This document shows positions 57,950-64,000 of a stretch of DNA of 64,000 nt, one piece after another. Every line of letters begins with the position of its first letter. Position 1 is the first letter of the stretch. The position numbers and the translations under genes were made by a program. The stretch is from Planctomycetota bacterium (lineage in GTDB: Bacteria > Planctomycetota > Phycisphaerae > Phycisphaerales > Phycisphaeraceae), in NCBI GenBank assembly GCA_026386955.1, contig JAPLMQ010000304.1, forward strand, positions 27,934 to 91,933. The letters run 5' to 3'. The notes below the pieces were generated by a model. It saw nothing but the letters and a program-made list of their open reading frames with translations. It searched no databases and had not been told where the DNA came from.

Positions 57950-59614
57950 ATGACCCGGATCGCCGTCGCCATCATGGTGCACTCGTTGGAGCAAGGCCTC
58001 GCCGCCGCCGCCCGCGCGGCCGAGCATGGGGCCGATTTGGTCGAGTTCCGCGTCGACCAGTTCGCCGACCCCGCCAACCTCCCCCAGATCGTCGAGCTGG
58101 TCGAACGCTCCGCCCTCCCGTGCATCCTGACCTGCCGCCCCACCTGGGAAGGCGGGCTCTACGACGGCGACGACCAGACCCGCATCAGCCTGCTCGAGCA
58201 CATCGGCCTGGCGAAGCGCCCCCCCGCCTACATCGACGTCGAGTTCGTCGCCTACCAGCGCTCGGCCAACCTGCGGCAAAAGGTCGGACTGGTCGTCGAC
58301 CATCCCGAACAGGTCCGCCCCGTCAGCACGGGGTTGATCCTGAGCAGCCATGATTTCGACCGCCGGCCGACGGACCTCCTGCAGCGCGTCGAGGCGATGG
58401 CGTCCGCTCCCGCGTGCCGGGTGATGAAGATCGTCTGGAAGGCGCGCTCGCTGCGCGACAACCTCGAGGCCTTCGAACTGCTCGCCGCGAAGCACAAGCC
58501 GACGATCGCACTCTGCATGGGCGAGGAGGGGCTCGCCAGCCGGGTGCTGGCGAAGAAGTTCGGCGCGCTGTTGACCTTCGCCGCGCTCGACGCCCAGAGC
58601 GGCACCGCGCCGGGCCAGCCGGCGGTGGCGCAGCTCAAAGGCCTCTACCGGTGGGACAGGATTGGCCCCGCGACGAAGGTCTACGGCGTGATCGGCCACC
58701 CCGTCGGCCACTCGATGAGCCCCGCCATCCACAACGCGGGCTTCGACGCGGTGGAGAACGGGTTCGACGGCGTCTACCTCCCGCTCCCGATCCCGCCCGA
58801 GTACGAGCACTTCAAGGCCACCGTGGGCGCCTGGCTCGACGAGCCGGGGCTGCATTTCCGCGGCGCCAGCGTGACCATCCCGCACAAGGAGAACCTGCTC
58901 CGCTTCGCCCGCGAATGGGCCCCGGCGGGGAAGGAGCCCGCGGCGAACACGATCGAGCCGCTGGCGGAGCTGATCGGCGCCGCCAACACGCTGAGCGTGC
59001 GCGACGACGGCTCGCTCTTCGTCTGCAACACCGACTACGCCGCGGCGCTCGACGCCGTCTGTGCCGGGCTGGGCATCGGGCGGCCGGGCCTCGCGGGCCG
59101 GCGCGTCGCGGTGATCGGCGCGGGCGGGGCCGCCCGTGCGATCGTCGCCGGCTTCGCGCAGCACGGCGCGAGCGTGGTGGTCTACAACCGTACGATCGAG
59201 AAGGCCCAGGCCCTGGCGGAACGCTTCGCGGGCCTGCCCGGCAAGGTCGTCGCCGCGGCGATGGAGAAGCTCTGCGACTCCTGCTGCGAGGTCTTCATCA
59301 ACTGCACTCCCGTGGGCATGCACCCCAAGGTCGACCAGACGCCCGTGCCCGCGGAGCTGCGCCCCGGAAACAAGCCCGGAGCGAAGGCCGACGGGAAGGT
59401 CGGCTGGGGCCCGCAGACGCTCGTCTTCGACACCATCTACAACCCCGTGCAGACGCAACTGCTCCGCGACGCCCGCGAGGCGGGGTGCAAGACCATCACC
59501 GGCGTGGAGATGTTCGTGCGCCAGGCGGCGGCGCAGTTCGAGCTCTGGACGGGGAAGAAGGCCCCGGTCGAGGTGTTCCGCGGCGTGCTGGCGAAGAAGC
59601 TGGGCGGCGGCTGA
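57950..59614 (+). CDS. aroDE: Bifunctional type I 3-dehydroquinate dehydratase / shikimate dehydrogenase
   Basis: 554 residues; steps three and four of the shikimate pathway in one chain. Residues 1-235 are the AroD TIM barrel: EFRVD (32-36), TCRPTWEGG, SSHDF with His134 as acid-base, and VMKIVWKA with Schiff-base Lys160. Residues 240-550 are AroE: VYGVIGHPVGHSMSPAIHN, SVTIPHKEN with catalytic Lys313, CNTDY, VIGAGGAARAIVAGF for NADP, and CTPVGMHP. FDTIYNPVQTQLLRDAREAGCKTITG is intact. The fusion parallels the plant DHQ-SDH enzyme and is known in planctomycetes and chlamydiae. Start at 57950 has no good ribosome binding site. Convergent with the ABC operon (27 nt). Confidence 0.95.
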   Translation: MTRIAVAIMVHSLEQGLAAAARAAEHGADLVEFRVDQFADPANLPQIVELVERSALPCILTCRPTWEGGLYDGDDQTRISLLEHIGLAKRPPAYIDVEFVAYQRSANLRQKVGLVVDHPEQVRPVSTGLILSSHDFDRRPTDLLQRVEAMASAPACRVMKIVWKARSLRDNLEAFELLAAKHKPTIALCMGEEGLASRVLAKKFGALLTFAALDAQSGTAPGQPAVAQLKGLYRWDRIGPATKVYGVIGHPVGHSMSPAIHNAGFDAVENGFDGVYLPLPIPPEYEHFKATVGAWLDEPGLHFRGASVTIPHKENLLRFAREWAPAGKEPAANTIEPLAELIGAANTLSVRDDGSLFVCNTDYAAALDAVCAGLGIGRPGLAGRRVAVIGAGGAARAIVAGFAQHGASVVVYNRTIEKAQALAERFAGLPGKVVAAAMEKLCDSCCEVFINCTPVGMHPKVDQTPVPAELRPGNKPGAKADGKVGWGPQTLVFDTIYNPVQTQLLRDAREAGCKTITGVEMFVRQAAAQFELWTGKKAPVEVFRGVLAKKLGGG

Positions 59615-59641
59615 CCGTGGCGGCGCATCACGGCGCTTGCG

Positions 59642-60832
59642 TCAGACGGCGCGAAGCCCTGACGCGATCGGCAGGCGGGCGGCGTGGATCGCCGGGAAGA
59701 GCCCGCCCAGCAGCCCCAGCGCCGCGGAGCAGATGACCGCGAGCCCCAACAGCGGGGGCGTGACCGCGAAGGCGAACGCCACCTGGCTGAAGGTCTGCAT
59801 GTTGATCGTCGAGGTCTGGAACCCGTTGAACGCGAAGTAGGCCGCGGCCGCGCCCACCGCCCCGCCCACGAGCGAGAGCACAAGCGACTCCACCATCACC
59901 GAGACGACCACCGGCCCCGCGCCGAAGCCCAAGGCCCGAAGGGTGGCGATCTCGCGCGTGCGCCCGGCGACGGCGCTGTACATCGTGTTGAGCGCCCCGA
60001 AGAGCGCGCCGAGCGACATCAGGAATGCAATGAAGCCGCCGACGGTCTTGATGAGCGTCGTGAGCATGCTCGACTGCTCCGCGAGCAGATCCTCCAGCAG
60101 CATCGGCTTGACCTTCAGCCGCGGGTTGGCGGTCAGCGCGTCCTTGAACGCGGCGAACTTTCCGGGATTCTCGAGCTTTACGTAGACCGACTGGAACGAG
60201 TCGCCGCGGTGGTACGCGGGCTGGAGCACGGCCGCGTCGGTCCAGATCTCCGACTCGGCCGACCCGCCCCCGCCCTCGAAGCGCCCGACGATGGTCCAGT
60301 CCGTCGAGGCGATGCGGATGGTGCGCCCGACGTCGAGCCCGGAGAAGGCCCGGGCCGCCCCCGTGCCGACGACGATCTCGTTGCGCCCCGTCTCGAAGTC
60401 GCGCCCCTCGACGATGCGCACGTCGCCGCGGACCGCCATCGCCGCCTTGCCCACCCCGCGGAAGGGGACGTTGGCGTCGGTTCCGGTGGTGCGCTTGGGG
60501 AGGCAGACGACTACGAAGAGCTCGGCGGAGGAGAGCGGCCCCTGGGCGGCGCGGGCGATGCCGGGCGCGTCGGCGACCAGGCGGATCTCCTCGCGGGAGA
60601 GGTTGCTGTTCATCTCGTTGTTGGCGCTGCTGCGCAGGACGATGACCAGGTCCTTCGCGCCGCCCGCGCTCATCGCCGCGCGGAAGCCCTCGGCGATCGA
60701 GAAGACGCCCACCAGCACCATCACCACGCCCGCGATGCCCACCGCGGCGGCGACGGCGGCGCCCTTGCGCTGCGGGATCGTGCGCAGGTTGAACGCCGAG
60801 ACGGAGACGACCTGGGAAAGCCAGTTGGTCAC
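59642..60832 (-). CDS. ABC transporter permease, FtsX/MacB type (second)
   Basis: 396 residues with GTG start at 60832, overlapping the preceding gene's TGA (GTGA). The first membrane helix is in VGIAGVVMVLVGVFSIAEGFRAAM, followed by a large periplasmic domain (about 50-250) with GRNEIVVGTGAARAF and VGRTIRIASTDWTIVGRF. Three C-terminal helices follow: GGFIAFLMSLGALFGALNTMYSAV, VMVESLVLSLVGGAVGAAAAYFAF and PPLLGLAVICSAALGLLGGLFPA, with the conserved coupling region RTREIATLRALGFG. The protein is the mechanotransmission type of permease that acts with the adjacent ATPase. It ends the operon. Confidence 0.92.
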   Translation of the reverse strand: MTNWLSQVVSVSAFNLRTIPQRKGAAVAAAVGIAGVVMVLVGVFSIAEGFRAAMSAGGAKDLVIVLRSSANNEMNSNLSREEIRLVADAPGIARAAQGPLSSAELFVVVCLPKRTTGTDANVPFRGVGKAAMAVRGDVRIVEGRDFETGRNEIVVGTGAARAFSGLDVGRTIRIASTDWTIVGRFEGGGGSAESEIWTDAAVLQPAYHRGDSFQSVYVKLENPGKFAAFKDALTANPRLKVKPMLLEDLLAEQSSMLTTLIKTVGGFIAFLMSLGALFGALNTMYSAVAGRTREIATLRALGFGAGPVVVSVMVESLVLSLVGGAVGAAAAYFAFNGFQTSTINMQTFSQVAFAFAVTPPLLGLAVICSAALGLLGGLFPAIHAARLPIASGLRAV

Positions 60833-61982
60833 GCGTTCCTCCTCAGGGCCGTGGCGATCTCGAGGCGCATCGCCTGCACCGCCGGGACGATGCCCGCGAC
60901 CAGCCCCAGCCCCACCGCCATCGCGGCCCCGATCCCCACGAACTCCAGCGGCAGGAAGAAGACCGGCAGCATGCTCGGCACGGGGCTTCCCATCGAGGCG
61001 ATCCCCCACGCCGTCGCCAGCCCCCCGAAGCCGCCCAACGTCGCGATCAGCAGCGACTCGGCGAGAACCAGCATCAGCACCAGCTCGTTGGTGAAGCCCA
61101 GCGACTTGAGCACGCCCAGCTCCTGCGTGCGCTCGCGCACCGCCTGGGCCATGGTGTTGCCCGCGACGAGCAGGATGGTGAAGAAGACCGCGCCGACGAT
61201 CCCCATGACGATCGCGCCGATGTTCCCGATCTGCGCGGCGAAGCCCTGCATGAAGGCCGCCTCGGGCTCGGACTTGGTCTCGTAGGCGGAGTTGGCGAAC
61301 TCCTCGTCGATCGCCCGGGCGACGTCCCCCGCGTGGTCGGGGTTGGAGACGCGCACGTTGTACCAGCCGACTTCGCCCTTCCCGTGGGCCCGCCCCTCGT
61401 CGAAGTAGTCGTAGCGGAAGAAGAAGGCGGTGGTGTCGGTCGTGCGCTTGGCGCCGTCGTAGATGCCCACGATGTCGAACTGCCAGGCCTCGTCGCCCGC
61501 GCGGGGCCAGATGGGCGACATGAGCGGGACGCGGTCGCCGACTTTCCAGCCGAATTTCTTTACCAAGTCGCGCCCGACGACCGCGCCGGTGCGCGTCTTC
61601 GCCCAAGCCTGCCGCTGCTCCTCGGGGATGAGGTACTCGGGGAAGATGGTCCGCAGTAGATCGGGGTTGACGGGGAAGCTGCCGAAGAAATTCTTGGGCT
61701 CGTTCTGGTAGATGCCGTTGAACCAGGTCCAATGCATCGCCTCGGCGACGCCGGGGATCTTGGTGATCCGCGCCTCGTAGTTCACGGGCATGGTCATGAT
61801 CAGCGAGACCTTGTGGCGGACGATCAGGCGGTCGGCCCCGGCGGCGGCGACCCCGCCGTTGAGCGCGGCGTTGAACGCGCAGAGCATCCCGTAGAGCACG
61901 AAGGCCACGAAGATCGACAGCAGCGTCAGCGCCGTGCGCAGCTTCTTCTGCTTCAGGTTGCTCGCGACGAGGAAGAGGAACT

Positions 61983-61986
<4 letters not shown>
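60829..61986 (-). CDS. ABC transporter permease, FtsX/MacB type (first)
   Basis: 385 residues with GTG start at 61986, overlapping the ATPase stop (GTGA). Helix 1 is in KQKKLRTALTLLSIFVAFVLYGMLCAF; the periplasmic domain has VGRDLVKKFGWKVGDRVPLMSP and FDIVGIYDGAKRTTDTTAFFFRYDY, typical of MacB_PCD; then three helices (IGAIVMGIVGAVFFTILLVAGN, LVLAESLLIATLGGFGGLATAW, EFVGIGAAMAVGLGLVAGIVPA) with RTQELGVLKSLGFTNE as the coupling helix. Two permeases of the same type imply a heterodimeric transporter. It is co-transcribed and translationally coupled with the ATPase and the second permease. Confidence 0.92.
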
Positions 61987-62692
<706 letters not shown>

Positions 62693-62693
<1 letters not shown>

Positions 62694-63946
62694 CACTGCT
62701 TCTCCGTCACGTTTGCGCCGTCGACCAGCTTGTCGGCCCCCTCGACCACCACGCGTTCCCCGCCCGAGAGCCCCGCGGCGATGGCGACCTGCTCGTTCGC
62801 GCCCGCGGCGCCCGCCTGCGGGGCCGGGGGCGGGCCGAGCGTCACCGCGCGGCGCTCGACGCGCCCCTCGCGCACGACCCAGACCACGTCGCGCCCATCG
62901 ACCTGGCGGACCGCCGCCTTGGGGACGGTCATGCCACGCTGCCTCTGCGTCGCCGCGGGCTCGTCGCCGGCCCGATCGCCGTCCCGGAATGCCGCCTTGA
63001 CGCTCATGTCGGGCAGGATGCGCGGGTCGAGCTTGTCGAAGCCCACGCGGACCTTGACCGTCGCCTTCTGCCGGTCGGCGGTGGGGATGATCGCGATCAC
63101 GTGCGCGGGGATCTCCCAGTCGGGGTACGAGTCGAGCGTCGCGGTGACGGGCTGCGCCGGCTGGACGCGGTTGATGTAGCTCTCGCTGACATCGACCTCG
63201 ATCTCCAGCGAGGTCATGTCGACGATGGTGCAGATGCCCGTGCGCGTGAAGCCGCCGACGGACATGGGCGAGATCATCTCCCCGGGCTGGGCGTTCTTGG
63301 AGGTGACCATCCCGGCGAAGGGGGCGCGGATGATCGTGTCGTCGAGCTGCTGCTCCCAGAGCCCGCGCTCGCGCTCGCTCACGCCGATGTCGGCCGTCTG
63401 CCGCGCCAGCCGGGCCTCGAGCGACTTCACCTCGGTCTCGCCGCGGTCGAGCTCGCGCTGCGTGGCCGCCTGCTGGGCGAGGAGCTGCTTGAGCCGGACG
63501 AGCTCGCGGCGGGATTGCTCGAGGTTGGCCTGCGTCTCGCCCAGGGCCTTCTTGGCCGACTCGAGCTGGGCCTCGGAGAGGCGCAGGCTGCGCTCGACGT
63601 TGGAGGAGTCGAGCCGGGCGAGGACCTGGTCCTTCTGAACCTTCTTGCCCTCCTCGACGAGGACCTCCATCACCTTGCCGGTGACCTTGGAGGAGACCGT
63701 CGCGGCGCGGCGGGCGGTGACGTAGCCCGAGGCGTTCAGGCGCGTGCGGTCGGCGGAGCCCTTGGGCTCGACGGCGGCGACGGTGCGCACGACGGCTACC
63801 GGCGGGCGGTTGAGCCACCAGTAGACGCCCGCCCCGGCCCCCGCCAGCACGATCAGCGAGAGGACCGTGGCGGCGGACGGGCCGCGCCGCGGCGCGCGCG
63901 AGCGGTCGATCCGCAGGCCGTCGAGTGATTTCCGGTCCACCGTCAT
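62693..63946 (-). CDS. Membrane fusion / periplasmic adaptor protein of the ABC exporter
   Basis: 417 residues. A cytoplasmic Arg-rich N-terminus and membrane anchor (VLSLIVLAGAGAGVYWWL, residues 28-45) lead to the barrel and lipoyl domain (ATVSSKVTGKVMEVLVEEGKK, IIRAPFAGMVTSKNAQPGEMI), separated by a long coiled coil (SLRLSEAQLESAKKALGETQ, ARLARQTADIGVSERE). The last part has VTVPKAAVRQVDGRDVVWVV and GLSGGERVVVEGADKLVDG. This is the HlyD/MacA-like adaptor class. It is first in the operon (63946 to 59642) with ATPase and two permeases; no outer-membrane channel follows. The 54 bases beyond 63946 show no gene. ATG 63946 has only a weak ribosome binding site. Confidence 0.92.
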
Positions 63947-64000
63947 CGCGCAGGGTGCTCCCCAACCACACGTCTCGGCGCTTCGAAGCCGCCGGGCCCA

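Overview
The window is a GC-rich (roughly two thirds G+C) bacterial chromosome segment with about 45 protein genes and no rRNA, tRNA, CRISPR, prophage or transposase that I can see. The gene content points to a planctomycete, probably of the Phycisphaerae type: pseudopilin-like proteins with [10 protein letters not shown] leaders and an H-X9-DG motif, a sulfatase, a BNR-type secreted glycan enzyme, a GH20-like glycosidase, several phytanoyl-CoA dioxygenase-family proteins, a seven-gene MoxR/DUF58/BatA-type operon, and many proteins without recognisable family. The class-level assignment is inference.

Layout. 1-4210: a secreted protein cut by the window edge, a 35-residue membrane peptide ending in four histidines, and a GH20-like glycosidase gene interrupted by an in-frame TAG. 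4391-8063 (+): AhpD/CMD-family protein, mannose-1-phosphate guanylyltransferase, RuvX and a sulfatase. 8083-15555 (mostly -): secreted and pseudopilin-like proteins separated by dispersed palindromic repeats. 16066-19942 (-): a single open frame joining a GT2 glycosyltransferase to a cytochrome P450, next to a GT4 glycosyltransferase. 20417-23305 (-): SDR-SDR-cupin-PhyH operon. 23514-27447: ppk1 and dnaA, convergent on a shared bidirectional terminator. 27817-31158 (+): a left-handed beta-helix nucleotidyltransferase-like protein and two tandem PhyH paralogues. 31216-38798: a large secreted multidomain protein, membrane proteins, a zinc ribbon, a PilZ protein, and a membrane protein with a pseudopilin-like ectodomain. 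38818-39498: the ECF sigma factor that precedes it. 39608-41929: DUF1015 protein and a methyltransferase.

41982-56360 is one long minus-strand operon: a MoxR ATPase fused to DUF58, two 857-residue BatA/VWA-like membrane proteins, a 1257-residue DUF4175-like protein, and three exported accessory proteins, largely joined by 4-nt ATGA overlaps. 56460-63946 holds mutM, a fused aroD-aroE gene, and an ABC export system (adaptor, ATPase, two FtsX-like permeases).

The features most worth following are the GT2-P450 fusion (with a Thr-to-Pro change in the P450 I helix), the MoxR-DUF58 fusion with an apparent internal deletion, the sigma factor paired with a pseudopilin-ectodomain protein, the amber codon in the glycosidase gene, and five families of small palindromic repeats, two of which occur as REPIN/MITE-like inverted pairs of about 110-185 bp. 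All family assignments come from reading motifs by eye; no database search was possible.
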